Below, piece by piece: positions 37,789 to 47,594 of a DNA stretch of 64,000 nt. Origin of the DNA: Sphingomonas sp. (lineage in GTDB: Bacteria > Pseudomonadota > Alphaproteobacteria > Sphingomonadales > Sphingomonadaceae); contig JAIELC010000027.1 of NCBI GenBank assembly GCA_019753375.1, positions 24,724 through 88,723 on the forward strand, written 5' to 3'. Numbering within the stretch: position 1 is the first letter of the stretch; each line of letters starts with the position of its first letter. The position numbers were made by a program, and so were the translations under genes. The notes beneath the pieces were generated by a model that was given only the letters and a program-made list of their open reading frames with translations, had not been told where the DNA came from and made no database searches.

Positions 37789-38034
37789 TCAGCCTGCAGC
37801 AAAAGGGGTGGTGCCGACGGCGCGGCCATCATTATCCAGTTTAATCGCTTCTATCCGCGCTTGTGCTGCGTCCAGTCGATCGGCGCAACGTTGTCTGAGA
37901 ATACTGCCTCGCTCGTACAGACGGATCGAATCGTCAAGGGGCGCGTCGCCGCGCTCGAGCAGACCGACAATCTGCTCCAGTTCCTTCAACGCTTCTTCAA
38001 ACGTCAGTTCTTCGACGGGACGCCCGGGTTCCAT
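37789..38034 (-). CDS. xseB: Exodeoxyribonuclease VII small subunit
   Basis: An 81-residue XseB made of two helices. FEEALKELEQIVGLLERGDAPLDDSI is the full family signature. ATG 38034 gives the normal length; the frame extends upstream to 38133 without support. It partners XseA (not in this window) to degrade single-stranded DNA. Confidence 0.93.
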   Translation of the reverse strand: MEPGRPVEELTFEEALKELEQIVGLLERGDAPLDDSIRLYERGSILRQRCADRLDAAQARIEAIKLDNDGRAVGTTPFAAG

Positions 38035-38139
38035 GCCGCCGCTATGGGCCACGCGGGCAATGGGGGTCAAGCGGGCGCTTGATCCCAATGTGACGCTAAT
38101 GCCCGCCGGGTTTGCGCGCGTCGGCGGCCCCACGGGTGT

Positions 38140-39828
38140 TTATGGGGTGCTCAGAACCTCGGCGACCAGGTCCTTGCGGCTAAGTTTGCCGATCATCGTC
38201 TTGGGCATGGTTTCGCGTACAACGACAGCATCGACCTGTTCGTGCTTGCCAAGCTGTGGGTTGACCCAGGACTTCAGCGCCTCCCCATCCACATCGGCGC
38301 CTTCGTTCAACGTCACATAGGCGCGCGGATGTTCGCCGCGATACCTATCGGGAATGCCGATGACCAGCGTCTCTTTAACAGCCGGATGCCGGTATAAAAT
38401 CGCTTCGATCTGGCTTGGAAAGACCTTGAACCCGCCGACCGCGATCATGTCCTTCAACCGGTCAACGATCCGGATAAATCCGTCATCGTCGATCTGCCCG
38501 ACATCGCCGGTGCGAAGCCATTTTGTGCCTGCCGCATCGGTGATGAACACGTCGGCATCCGCGTCCGGCCGGTTCCAATAGCCCTTCATGACCTGCGGGC
38601 CAGCGATCACGATTTCGCCGGGTTCGCCGTCCGGGGCAGGGCGCGAGGGATTTTCTTTGTCGACCAGATGGACGCGCGTGGCAGGAATTGGCTGGCCAAT
38701 CGTGCCGGGCTTTCCCTCTGCCTCATAAGGATTGGCGGCGACCACCCCGGAACTTTCAGACAGGCCATATCCTTCGACCAGCTTGGCGCGCGTTATCGCT
38801 TCAAAGCGCACCTTCAATTCAGGCGGCAGCGGCGCGCCACCCGAAATACACACGCGAAGCCCGGAAAAATCGGTCTTGGTGATCGCCGGATTGTCCAGCA
38901 ATGCTTGGTACATTGTGGGCACGCCCGGGATCGATGTTGCCTTGGACCGCGTGATCGCGGCCAGCGCCTGCGCGGCATTGAAACGCGGCAGCATGATGAT
39001 GCAGCCGCCATTGGCAACCGTGCGATTGAGCACGCAGGTATTTGCGAAGACGTGGAAAAGCGGCAGCACTCCCAGAATGCGGTCGGCAAGGCCGGGGTTG
39101 GGATCAAGCGCCACAATCTGGCGTGCGTTTGCGGTCAGATTCTGGTGCGTCAACATCGCCCCCTTGGGCGTGCCGGTGGTCCCCCCGGTATACTGGATCA
39201 ACGCCACATCCTCTGCCGGATCGATGGCCGGCTCAGGAAATGTGCCATCATTGGCGATCAGCGCCGAAAATGCGGTGATCCGGGGATCGTTCGGCCGTTT
39301 GGCAACCTCGGCGCCACGGAACAACCGATAGAAGATCGATTTGGTCGGCGGCAGGGCGCCGGCGACCGACCCAACGACAAGCCGTTCGAGCGAACTTGCC
39401 TCGAGCACCTTGTACGCGGTGGGAAGCAGCGCGCTGGCGGACAGGGTGAATAACAGGCGTGCTCCGGAATCAGCGACCTGCAGCGCCAGTTCATCAACGG
39501 TGTACAGCGGCGAGAAATTGACCACCGTCGCGCCGAGTTTCAAAATACCATAATAAGCGGCCAGGTAGTGCGGCGTGTTCGGCAGAAACAGGCCGATGCG
39601 ATCCCCGCGCTGATACCCCAATCGGTGCAAGCCCGCTGCCACCCGGTTTGCCCCGTCGAGCGTCTCGGCATAGCTGTAGCGGCGGCCAAGAAAATCGATC
39701 AATGGTGCCTTTGGATGTCGCGCTGCGGACTCGTCGAACATCTGGGTGAGCGATAGTGGCGGGAGCGCCATGTCCCAGCCCTGTGGATGCCGATAATGGG
39801 TGCGCCAAATGGCTTCCGGATCAATCAT
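38140..39828 (-). CDS. fadD: Long-chain acyl-CoA ligase (AMP-binding)
   Basis: A 562-residue adenylate-forming enzyme. The P-loop-like YTGGTTGTPKGAMLTH lies near residue 213, with GYGLSESSG and the TGD motif (WLRTGDVGQIDDDGF) in the expected order. The C-terminal domain has KTMIGKLSRK with the catalytic Lys. The length and order fit FadD-type fatty acyl-CoA synthetases. It stands at the upstream end of the minus-strand block. Confidence 0.92.
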   Translation of the reverse strand: MIDPEAIWRTHYRHPQGWDMALPPLSLTQMFDESAARHPKAPLIDFLGRRYSYAETLDGANRVAAGLHRLGYQRGDRIGLFLPNTPHYLAAYYGILKLGATVVNFSPLYTVDELALQVADSGARLLFTLSASALLPTAYKVLEASSLERLVVGSVAGALPPTKSIFYRLFRGAEVAKRPNDPRITAFSALIANDGTFPEPAIDPAEDVALIQYTGGTTGTPKGAMLTHQNLTANARQIVALDPNPGLADRILGVLPLFHVFANTCVLNRTVANGGCIIMLPRFNAAQALAAITRSKATSIPGVPTMYQALLDNPAITKTDFSGLRVCISGGAPLPPELKVRFEAITRAKLVEGYGLSESSGVVAANPYEAEGKPGTIGQPIPATRVHLVDKENPSRPAPDGEPGEIVIAGPQVMKGYWNRPDADADVFITDAAGTKWLRTGDVGQIDDDGFIRIVDRLKDMIAVGGFKVFPSQIEAILYRHPAVKETLVIGIPDRYRGEHPRAYVTLNEGADVDGEALKSWVNPQLGKHEQVDAVVVRETMPKTMIGKLSRKDLVAEVLSTP

Positions 39829-39886
39829 TCATCCACGATAGCAGTCAGCCATCGACACGCAATGGCGCGCGATCAACCCAATGGTC

Positions 39887-40093
39887 TTAGCGTCCAGATG
39901 TGAGGCGCTTACCCGTCCAGTCGACGATCACCGAGACCGCAAAGACCCCGACATCGAGGGCAGCCTCAACGCGCTGCACTGCCGGATCGGCGACGGTGTG
40001 GGTCGTAATCTGGATGTTCGCCGTCGGATGTCGGGTTGCCGCGACAACAAGGGCAAGCACGATAATGGCAAGGGCGATACGACGGTTGCGCAT
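39887..40093 (-). CDS. Small membrane-anchored protein of unknown function
   Basis: A 68-residue protein with one N-terminal hydrophobic segment (RIALAIIVLALVVAATR) and a short exported domain rich in Val/Thr. ATG 40093 is preceded by GGGAGA; a longer frame begins inside the diguanylate cyclase gene and is rejected. No family recognised. It lies 64 bp downstream of the diguanylate cyclase. Confidence 0.6.
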   Translation of the reverse strand: MRNRRIALAIIVLALVVAATRHPTANIQITTHTVADPAVQRVEAALDVGVFAVSVIVDWTGKRLTSGR

Positions 40094-40157
40094 GGCGACT
40101 ATTCTCCCGGACCGCTTTTTATATCGCGCGGCGCCGTTTTCGACAAGCAGATCACGG

Positions 40158-41855
40158 TCAGGCCGAAACCGGCACCACGACGCCCCTGCGCGCCCGATCG
40201 CGCCCTTCGCTTTTGGCATCATACAGCGCGCGATCCGCGCGGTGATACAGATGCTTCCAGTCGTTCTCAGTCAGCAGCGGACCCGAACAGCTGCCGATGC
40301 TGGCAGTGACGACCAGGTCGAAAGGCATGCGTTCGGTGCGCAGCCGGGCGAGGACGCTTTCGGCGTCAACATTCCGGCCAGCGTGCGCGACAATGGCGAA
40401 TTCCTCGCCGCCGATCCGCGCGAGCAGCGCATCGTCGGGAATCGATGCCCGCAGCGCCCGGGCCACCAACCGCAATACTTCATCGCCGCCGTCATGGCCG
40501 ATCGTCTCGTTGACCACCTTGAAATGGTCAATGTCGGCGACCAGCAGAATCTGTTCGCCTTCGCGTCCGATCGCCTGACGCAGAAAGGCGCGGCGATTGA
40601 GAAGACCCGTCAATGGATCGATATCGGCCAGCGCCCGGGCGGCCAGTTCCTTGACGCGGGCATCGTCGCGCTCTGCGCTCAGCAATCGTAACCGATAGAC
40701 AATGGCCATCGATGACAGCAGCGCCTCTGACATCATTGCCAGGATGGTCGAGTTGTCGACCCAGAAGCTCCAGCGGAAATAGTTCAGATTGTTGGCGACC
40801 CGGATTCCGGCGAACACCACCGGCATTGCCCAGGCAAGGCAGAATACCCAAAGATAGTTGCTGCGTTCAATCAACGCGCGACCCAGGATGAACGGCACCA
40901 GCGCCAGCATCGCGATAAAGGAAAATGAAAACAGGTAATTCAACAGATCAACGCGCCAGGGCGCCAGCGCGGCAAAGGTACAGGCCCCCAGCAACAGCAG
41001 GCCGCAGACCAGCTTGACCGCGGGGTTCAGCCATCCGCGGAACACCCGTTCTTCAAAGAATGTCCGGGCGAAGATGACAGCACTGGCAGCCGACAGACCA
41101 AGCGCAAAATAGTTGACCCGCAGCCGGGTCGCGCCGGACAGATCGGGCCATGCCCATAATATCGCCCCGGATGACGAAAAGGCGTAGACCAGCAGCGTCA
41201 GGACCATGGCGCAGTACAGCAATTGAAAGTGATGCCGCAGCGCCACCCACATCGCGAAATTGTAGATCAGCAGCGCCACGCACATGCCGGCAAACCCGCC
41301 ATACATGGCCGCCATCAACATGTTGGCGCGCAGGCTTTCTTTCGGGGTTGCAACCCGCGCACCCATCAGGATGCCGCGCAAATTGGCGGAACCGTCGATC
41401 CGCCACAGCAGCGATGTCAGAATAGCATCACGGCCAGGCATGCGGTGCTCGATGATACCGCCCAACTGGATATGGTTGGCCAGCGTCGCATCGGGCGCGC
41501 TGTCCCGGACGATCTTGCCGTCCTTGTATAGTCCATAGGCGGTTACACTATTCTGCCACAGAATCCCGCTGCGCAGGGCAACGGCCTCGCCTTGTCGAAC
41601 ACTGTTGGGCAAGCGTGGCGACCAGGCCCAAAAGTCCCCCGATCCGAGCTTTGTCTGGCGGGTCTTGCAATCGAAACGGGCGGGGCTGACCAGCATCTTC
41701 GCGGGGGTGTCGCCGGCCTGCACCCGCGCAAAACAGAGCGCTACCGGCTGGCCGGCCAGTCCGGCCTGCGCGGCCGCCGGTGCCGTGGCCGACATCATCG
41801 CCATTGTTGCCACGGCGAGCACCAGCAATGTTCTGAATAGTCGGCTAATCCCCAT
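40158..41855 (-). CDS. Membrane diguanylate cyclase with 7TM-DISM sensor
   Basis: A 565-residue protein with a signal peptide (about 1-29), an extracytoplasmic ligand domain (to about 190), seven membrane helices (about 190-400, the 7TMR-DISM layout), a short coiled linker, and a GGDEF domain. The active loop is GGEEF near 480-484, so it should make cyclic di-GMP. The RxxD inhibitory site expected five residues before it is absent (PDDA), so product feedback is probably lost. Confidence 0.9.
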   Translation of the reverse strand: MGISRLFRTLLVLAVATMAMMSATAPAAAQAGLAGQPVALCFARVQAGDTPAKMLVSPARFDCKTRQTKLGSGDFWAWSPRLPNSVRQGEAVALRSGILWQNSVTAYGLYKDGKIVRDSAPDATLANHIQLGGIIEHRMPGRDAILTSLLWRIDGSANLRGILMGARVATPKESLRANMLMAAMYGGFAGMCVALLIYNFAMWVALRHHFQLLYCAMVLTLLVYAFSSSGAILWAWPDLSGATRLRVNYFALGLSAASAVIFARTFFEERVFRGWLNPAVKLVCGLLLLGACTFAALAPWRVDLLNYLFSFSFIAMLALVPFILGRALIERSNYLWVFCLAWAMPVVFAGIRVANNLNYFRWSFWVDNSTILAMMSEALLSSMAIVYRLRLLSAERDDARVKELAARALADIDPLTGLLNRRAFLRQAIGREGEQILLVADIDHFKVVNETIGHDGGDEVLRLVARALRASIPDDALLARIGGEEFAIVAHAGRNVDAESVLARLRTERMPFDLVVTASIGSCSGPLLTENDWKHLYHRADRALYDAKSEGRDRARRGVVVPVSA

Positions 41856-41894
41856 GCGACGGGACTAGCCCAACCAAGGCAAAGATTACGTAAA

Positions 41895-41926
41895 CGATGT
41901 TTGGAATCGCGGGATGCCAAACATCG
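41895..41926. promoter_or_regulatory. Inverted repeat between clpA and the diguanylate cyclase gene
   Basis: CGATGTTTGG and CCAAACATCG form a perfect 10-bp dyad with a 12-base spacer, 40 bases upstream of the cyclase start on the minus strand. It may be an operator or a weak clpA terminator (followed by TTTA). The rest of the 150-bp gap shows nothing. Confidence 0.45.
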
Positions 41927-42007
41927 CCCGACTGTCGAGATCCAAAACGCCTCGGCGGCACCCTGATCCATCAGAGTTCCGCCGGGTTTCAGAGCAATAA
42001 CCTTGTC

Positions 42008-44338
42008 CTAGCTCGCCGATGTGGCGTCCGGCTTGGGGGCTTTGGCCGCACTTTTCTTTTTCGGCTTCTTGGGGGCGGCGGGCACGATTTCAAAGGCCAG
42101 CGCGCCGTCCTTCAGCTTCACGGTAACCTCGCCGCCATGGACCAGCTTGCCGAACAGCAACTCCTCGGCAAGCGGCTGCTTGACCTTTTCCTGGATCAAT
42201 CTGCCCATCGGACGGGCCCCATAAAGCTTGTCATACCCCTTGTCGGTGAGCCATTTCTTGGCGTCATCTTCAAGGTGGATATGCACACCGCGATCCGCCA
42301 GCTGCAATTCGAGCTGCAGGATGAACTTGTCGACGACGCGGGCAACAACTTCGGGGGGCAGATAGCCGAACGGCACGATGGCATCGAGCCGGTTGCGAAA
42401 TTCGGGCGTGAACATCCGCTGCACCGCTTGCTCATCCTCACCCTCACGGGTCAGGTTGCCGAAGCCAACGGTTTCGCGGGCCATGTCCGACGCCCCGGCA
42501 TTGGTGGTCATGATCAGGATGACGTTCCTGAAATCGACGGTCTTGCCGTGATGATCGGTCAATTTGCCATTGTCCATCACTTGCAACAGGATGTTGAACA
42601 GATCAGGATGCGCCTTTTCGATTTCATCGAGCAACAGCACCGAATGCGGCTGCTGGTCGACCGCATCGGTCAGCAGGCCGCCCTGATCATAGCCGACATA
42701 GCCGGGAGGTGCGCCGATCAGCCGGCTGACGGAATGCCGTTCCATATATTCCGACATGTCGAAGCGCTGGAGCGGGATGCCCATAATCGACGCAAGCTGC
42801 CGCGCAACTTCCGTTTTGCCAACGCCGGTTGGCCCCGTGAACAGGTAATTGCCAATCGGTTTGTCGGGATCGCGCAAGCCGGCGCGGCTCAGCTTGATGG
42901 CCGATGACAGCTTCTCGATCGCAGCATTTTGGCCGAAAACCACCCGCTTCAGATCGGTGTCGAGCGTTGCGAGTGCCTGGGTATCGTCCTTTGAGACGGA
43001 TTTGGGCGGGATGCGCGCCATTGTCGCAATAACCGCCTCGATTTCCTTGGCGGTGATGGTTTTCTTGCGCTTCGACGGCGCCACCAGCATCTGCATCGCG
43101 CCGACCTCGTCGATCACGTCGATCGCCTTGTCGGGCAATTTACGGTCGTTGATGTACCGCGCCGACAATTCGACGGCGGTCTTGATCGCGTCGGGCGTGT
43201 ATTTGACGTTGTGATGGTCCTCGAATGCAGAACGCAGACCGGCCAGAATCTTGATGGTGTCTTCAATCGTCGGTTCGTTCACATCAATTTTCTGGAACCG
43301 CCGGAGCAACGCGCGGTCCTTTTCAAAGTGATTGCGGAATTCCTTGTAGGTGGTTGATCCGATGCACCGGATCGTCCCGCCCGACAGTGCTGGCTTCAAC
43401 AAATTGGACGCATCCATCGCCCCGCCACTGGTCGCCCCCGCGCCAATAACGGTGTGGATCTCGTCGATGAACAGGATGGCGTCAGGCAATTTTTCCAGCT
43501 CATTGACGACGGCCTTCAGCCGCTCTTCAAAGTCGCCGCGGTACCGCGTGCCCGCCAGCAGGGCGCCCATGTCGAGCGAATAGATGACGGCGGGCTTCAG
43601 CACGTCGGGGACGTCACCCTCGATGATCTTGCGCGCAAGGCCCTCGGCAATCGCGGTTTTGCCGACGCCGGGGTCGCCGACATAGAGCGGGTTGTTCTTG
43701 CTGCGGCGGCACAGGATCTGGACGGTCCGGTCAACCTCTGCGCCACGGCCGATCAGCGGATCGACCTTGCCGTTCTTGGCCTTTTCGTTGAGGTCGACGC
43801 AGAACTGCTTGAGCGCGCTTTCGCCTTTGCCCTTGCCGTCGGACTTGGCGGGCTTTTCTTCCTCCGCGCCCTTAACTTCGCGGGGTTCCGGTGCCGCGCC
43901 GCCCTTGCCCACGCCGTGCGAAATATAACTTACCGCGTCCAGCCTGCTCATGTCCTGCTGTTGCAGGAAATACACCGCATAGCTTTCGCGCTCGCTGAAC
44001 AGCGCCACCAGCACGTTCGCGCCGGTAACCTCATCACGCCCCGATGACTGGACGTGCAGGATGGCGCGCTGGACCACGCGCTGAAATCCACTGGTCGGCG
44101 ATGGATCGGTCGCCGCTTCCACCTTCAGCGCTTCCAGCTCGGTATCGAGATAATGGGCGACGGTGGTTTTCAATTCGCCAAGATCGACCCCGCATGCCGA
44201 CATGACCTTCGACGCATGCTCGTCATCGACGAGCGCAAGCAAAAGATGTTCAAGCGTTGCATATTCGTGCCGGCGCGATGACGCGGCTTCGAGTGCCTTG
44301 TGCAATGTGCTCTCAAGGGCGGATGCGAAGGATGGCAT
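42008..44338 (-). CDS. clpA: ATP-dependent Clp protease ATPase subunit ClpA
   Basis: A 776-residue AAA+ unfoldase. The ClpN domain (about 1-145) binds the ClpS adaptor, the first AAA module has Walker A GDPGVGKTAIAEG near 217-229, the second has GPTGVGKTEVARQ near 500, and a basic tail follows (PKKPKKKSAAK). It feeds substrates to ClpP, which in alphaproteobacteria includes N-degron substrates. ATG 44338 has GGAG 10 bases upstream. No clpS is adjacent. The upstream neighbour is the DUF1192 gene. Confidence 0.95.
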   Translation of the reverse strand: MPSFASALESTLHKALEAASSRRHEYATLEHLLLALVDDEHASKVMSACGVDLGELKTTVAHYLDTELEALKVEAATDPSPTSGFQRVVQRAILHVQSSGRDEVTGANVLVALFSERESYAVYFLQQQDMSRLDAVSYISHGVGKGGAAPEPREVKGAEEEKPAKSDGKGKGESALKQFCVDLNEKAKNGKVDPLIGRGAEVDRTVQILCRRSKNNPLYVGDPGVGKTAIAEGLARKIIEGDVPDVLKPAVIYSLDMGALLAGTRYRGDFEERLKAVVNELEKLPDAILFIDEIHTVIGAGATSGGAMDASNLLKPALSGGTIRCIGSTTYKEFRNHFEKDRALLRRFQKIDVNEPTIEDTIKILAGLRSAFEDHHNVKYTPDAIKTAVELSARYINDRKLPDKAIDVIDEVGAMQMLVAPSKRKKTITAKEIEAVIATMARIPPKSVSKDDTQALATLDTDLKRVVFGQNAAIEKLSSAIKLSRAGLRDPDKPIGNYLFTGPTGVGKTEVARQLASIMGIPLQRFDMSEYMERHSVSRLIGAPPGYVGYDQGGLLTDAVDQQPHSVLLLDEIEKAHPDLFNILLQVMDNGKLTDHHGKTVDFRNVILIMTTNAGASDMARETVGFGNLTREGEDEQAVQRMFTPEFRNRLDAIVPFGYLPPEVVARVVDKFILQLELQLADRGVHIHLEDDAKKWLTDKGYDKLYGARPMGRLIQEKVKQPLAEELLFGKLVHGGEVTVKLKDGALAFEIVPAAPKKPKKKSAAKAPKPDATSAS

Positions 44339-44465
44339 TACCAGTTTACTCCATGCGAGCGACAATCAATCGGTGCGCTCTGTCTGTCTATGTCGGGACC
44401 GGGCATCGCGGCATCAAGCTCTTGACAACCAGGCACCTGAAACAGGCCAAAGGATGTGACCGCCT

Positions 44466-44663
44466 TCACTGCCTGAATAACGCGTCGGCGCTTGCCCTAT
44501 GGTTAACAACGCGCTGCTTGTGCGCGCGCGTTCGGCTGATTTCCGCTTCAAGCGCTGCAACACGCGCGTCCAGTTCTTCCACCGAAAGCGGGTCAAGATC
44601 TTGCCGGGCCAACGCGTCCACCGGATCGCCCGCCCGACGCGGGAGATTGTCTTCGGACTCCAT
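44466..44663 (-). CDS. DUF1192 family protein
   Basis: A 65-residue protein matching DUF1192: the opening DNLPRRAGDP, then PLSVEELDARVAALEAEISRTR, a short coiled coil, and the ending ADALFR. The family is confined largely to alphaproteobacteria and usually lies beside the quinone oxidoreductase gene, as here (divergent, 80 bp apart). Function unknown; the helix suggests a binding partner. Confidence 0.87.
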   Translation of the reverse strand: MESEDNLPRRAGDPVDALARQDLDPLSVEELDARVAALEAEISRTRAHKQRVVNHRASADALFRQ

Positions 44664-44743
44664 TGCACTGAACGTTGACCGACGGGGCGGTCATGTCAAT
44701 AAGGCCAGTAGGGAAAATTGCCGGGATCAAGGGGCCTGACACA

Positions 44744-45745
44744 ATGAGCGCGCTGCCCGCGACAATGATTGCGATTGATCCGGAAGCACCGGGCGGACCG
44801 GAAGTGCTGGTGCCGGTGACGCGGCCCGTGCCGCAGCCGGGGCCCGGCGAGCTATTGATCCAGGTGGCGGGAGCCGGTGTAAATCGACCCGATGTTCTGC
44901 AGCGACGCGGCGGCTATCCGCCCCCGGCTGGCGCCCCGTCGATCCCGGGTCTGGAAGTCGCCGGCACCATCGTCGCGGTGGGCGAAGGGGTGGCGCGCGA
45001 TATGCTGGCCCAACCGGTCTGTGCGTTGCTGGCCGGCGGTGGCTATGCCGAATATGCCATTGCCCCGGCTGGTCAGTGCCTGCCGGTACCACCCGCGCTG
45101 ACCATGATCGAGGCGGCGGCGATCCCCGAAACGCTGTTTACAGTTTGGACCAATTTGTTCGAACGCGCCTTTGTTGCCGAAGGCGATACCGTCCTGATCC
45201 ATGGCGGCACCAGTGGGATCGGCACCATGGCGATCGCGCTGGGGCAGATCTTTGGCCTGACAACGATCATCACAGCGGGCAGCGATGATAAATGCGCCGC
45301 TGCGCTCGCGCTGGGTGCGTCGCACGCCATCAATTACAAAACGCAGGATTTCGTTGCCGAAGTCAAAGCCTTCACCAGCGGTGCCGGCGTGGCCGCGGTG
45401 CTCGACATGGTGGGGGGTGATTATGTGCCGCGCAATCTGCAATGCCTGGCTGACGACGGGCGCCATGTCTCGATCGCGGTTCAGGGCGGATTGACCGCGA
45501 CAATTCCGATCTTTGACGTCATGCGACGGCGGCTGACCCTGACGGGATCGACGCTGCGGCCCCGCGATGCCGAATTCAAATCGATGGTCGCCGATGAACT
45601 GCACCGCATCGTCTGGCCCTTTGTCGTCGATGGCCGGCTAAAACCGGTGATCGATCGCACTTTTCCGCTCGCCGACGCCGCTGCAGCGCATGCCCGGATG
45701 GAAGCTGGCGATCATATTGGCAAAATTGTACTGACCAACGATTGA
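44744..45745 (+). CDS. NAD(P)H quinone oxidoreductase (zeta-crystallin/PIG3 type)
   Basis: A 333-residue medium-chain reductase without zinc ligands. GAGVNRPDVLQRRGGYPPP and the cofactor motif HGGTSGIGTMAIALG (about 152-166) are typical of the PIG3/QOR group, which reduces quinones with NADPH. ATG 44744 is downstream of AAGGGG; two longer in-frame starts are less likely. It is divergent from the DUF1192 gene and followed by a GST, both fitting detoxification. Confidence 0.9.
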   Translation: MSALPATMIAIDPEAPGGPEVLVPVTRPVPQPGPGELLIQVAGAGVNRPDVLQRRGGYPPPAGAPSIPGLEVAGTIVAVGEGVARDMLAQPVCALLAGGGYAEYAIAPAGQCLPVPPALTMIEAAAIPETLFTVWTNLFERAFVAEGDTVLIHGGTSGIGTMAIALGQIFGLTTIITAGSDDKCAAALALGASHAINYKTQDFVAEVKAFTSGAGVAAVLDMVGGDYVPRNLQCLADDGRHVSIAVQGGLTATIPIFDVMRRRLTLTGSTLRPRDAEFKSMVADELHRIVWPFVVDGRLKPVIDRTFPLADAAAAHARMEAGDHIGKIVLTND

Positions 45746-45832
45746 TGATCTCGGCATGGCCGCCAACCGGCTATTGGTGGGCGGGGAACCACTGTCGTGA
45801 TTTAACCAGACCATCCTGCTGGAGACGCATTG

Positions 45833-46450
45833 ATGTCGTCACTTGTCCTTCACGAATATGCGGCGTCGGGGAATTGCTACAAGATCCGGCTGACGGCGGC
45901 GCATCTTGGGATTCCGCTTGAGCGGCGCGATTATGATATTGTCCAGGGTGAGACCCGAACGCCTGAATTCCTGGCAACCGTCAACGCCAATGGAAGGATT
46001 CCGGTGCTGCAGGATGGCGACCAGTTCCTGCCCGAAAGCAACGCCGCGTGCTTCTATCTTGCCGATGGGTCTGCGCTGATCCCGGCTGATCGCTTCGCGC
46101 GGGCGGACATGCTCCGCTGGATGTTCTGGGAACAATATAATCACGAACCCAACATCGCCACGCTGCGCTTTTGGCATGGGTGGATCGGCGAGGCCAATCT
46201 TACGGATTTGCAGCGCGCGACGCTGCCGGGGAAATTCGCGGCTGGCGAGGCAGCGCTCGCGCTGATTGACCAACGGCTTGCGGCGGCGCCGTTCCTTGTC
46301 GGGGACGCGCTGACGCTCGCCGATATCACGCTCTATGCCTATACCCATGTCGCGACCGATGCTGGTTTTGATTTGGGCGCCTACCCGGCAGTCGAAACCT
46401 GGCTGAACCGCGTCGGTTCGCAGCCTGGCCATATCGCCATCACCGACTAA
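45833..46450 (+). CDS. Glutathione S-transferase family protein
   Basis: A 205-residue GST: a thioredoxin-like domain (1 to about 80) with GNCYKIRLTAA as the glutathione-contact region, NGRIPVL with the cis-proline, and PESNAACFYLA with the Glu-Ser pair. A helical domain follows (ALTLADITLYAYTHV with the conserved Asp). ATG 45833 is chosen; the TTG just before is less likely, and GGAG is near. The substrate is unknown. Confidence 0.9.
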   Translation: MSSLVLHEYAASGNCYKIRLTAAHLGIPLERRDYDIVQGETRTPEFLATVNANGRIPVLQDGDQFLPESNAACFYLADGSALIPADRFARADMLRWMFWEQYNHEPNIATLRFWHGWIGEANLTDLQRATLPGKFAAGEAALALIDQRLAAAPFLVGDALTLADITLYAYTHVATDAGFDLGAYPAVETWLNRVGSQPGHIAITD

Positions 46451-46506
46451 GGTGCGGCCAACGGGTCGGTTTACCCCGATCACCCGATGCGGGGCATATT
46501 GCCGCA

Positions 46507-47271
46507 ATGCTGCCCCACGCCATAGGGTGGCGCGTGAGGCGTATCGATCAGAACCGGATGAAGGGCGCGCTGGGCGCTGCAATCGCGCAGGGCCTGATGA
46601 TCTATCTGCTTGTTATCGGGCTCGCGGTCGCATTGCCCGGGGTCCGGCAATCGACGCTGCAGACATTCGGCATGGTGCCCGTCGCCCCCAAATTGCCACC
46701 GCAAATGCTGGCGCGCGCCGATCGCGCAAAATCGGGCAAACCGGCGCCGCCAAAATTGAAAGCGCAAGCAACCCGGATTGTTGCGCCGTTGCCCGCCCTC
46801 AAGCCAAGCGCTGTCGCTGCGGCGCCCAAGCCAGGCCTGGGTAGCCAGATGGTCCAGGGTGCTGCACCCATTGCCGGGCCCGGCAGTGGCGCTGTCGGAA
46901 TCGGCGACGGCACCGGCGGTGGCGGCGCTGGGGACGGCACGGCTGATGGCGATGGCGGCAGCGACGCGACGTTGATCAGCGGTCGTATCCAGACATCGGA
47001 TTATCCACGCGACGCGCTGGCCGCCGAACAAAGCGGGACGGTCTACCTGCGCTTTGTCGTCGGCGTGAATGGCCGCGTCAGCGACTGCGCGGTCACGCGA
47101 TCAAGCGGCGTTCCATCGCTGGACGACGTCACGTGCAGGCTGATTACGAAGCGGTTCCGATATCGCCCTGCGCGCGATCGCGCCGGCAATCGGGTGCCGC
47201 AGGTCATTGACGGTGATCATGAATGGTCCGCCCCAAAGCCACCGCCCGCGCCGGATGATGACGCGGGCTGA
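46507..47271 (+). CDS. TonB-family energy-transducing protein
   Basis: A 254-residue protein with one N-terminal membrane anchor (about residues 22-46), a Pro/Lys/Ala spacer, a glycine-rich linker (GDGTGGGGAGDGTADGDGG) in place of the usual EP/KP repeat, and a TonB C-terminal domain (about 165-240: YPRDALAAEQSGTVYLRFVV, then ITKRFRYRPA). No exbB/exbD are near. It could serve a specific outer-membrane receptor or act as an envelope protein with a TonB fold. Confidence 0.82.
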   Translation: MLPHAIGWRVRRIDQNRMKGALGAAIAQGLMIYLLVIGLAVALPGVRQSTLQTFGMVPVAPKLPPQMLARADRAKSGKPAPPKLKAQATRIVAPLPALKPSAVAAAPKPGLGSQMVQGAAPIAGPGSGAVGIGDGTGGGGAGDGTADGDGGSDATLISGRIQTSDYPRDALAAEQSGTVYLRFVVGVNGRVSDCAVTRSSGVPSLDDVTCRLITKRFRYRPARDRAGNRVPQVIDGDHEWSAPKPPPAPDDDAG

Positions 47272-47282
47272 GCGGCAAAAGA

Positions 47283-47594
47283 TCAGCGCCTTACCGTTAC
47301 GTACCGGCAGCGCTTTTTCGCGGTGATCGACCGATCAATGGCGCGGCCGGCAAAGGCACCACCAACGCCGCCTGCTGCGGTGCCCAGCAGCCCGCCGCCC
47401 AACGCGCCGCCGACGACCGCGCCGCCGACGGCGCCTGCCACCAGACCGGTAGTCCCTTTTGACTTGCGGCAAACCTTGCGCACCGTCTTGCCATGATAGG
47501 TGGCTTTGCTCGCCATGGCCTGGCTTGCGGGTAACACTGCGCTAACGGGCAAGGCCATCGATACGGCTCCCAGGGTCAACATCAAACGGCGCAT
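47283..47594 (-). CDS. Exported glycine-zipper protein
   Basis: A 103-residue protein with a signal peptide (1 to about 28) and a strong glycine zipper (AGAVGGAVVGGALGGGLLG, then GGVGGAFAGRAID), ending in basic CRYVTVRR. It resembles the small Gly-zipper 2TM domain proteins that insert into or line the outer membrane. It is a cousin of the lipoprotein at 27322 but has no lipobox. It is convergent with the TonB-like gene, 11 bp away. Confidence 0.75.
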   Translation of the reverse strand: MRRLMLTLGAVSMALPVSAVLPASQAMASKATYHGKTVRKVCRKSKGTTGLVAGAVGGAVVGGALGGGLLGTAAGGVGGAFAGRAIDRSITAKKRCRYVTVRR

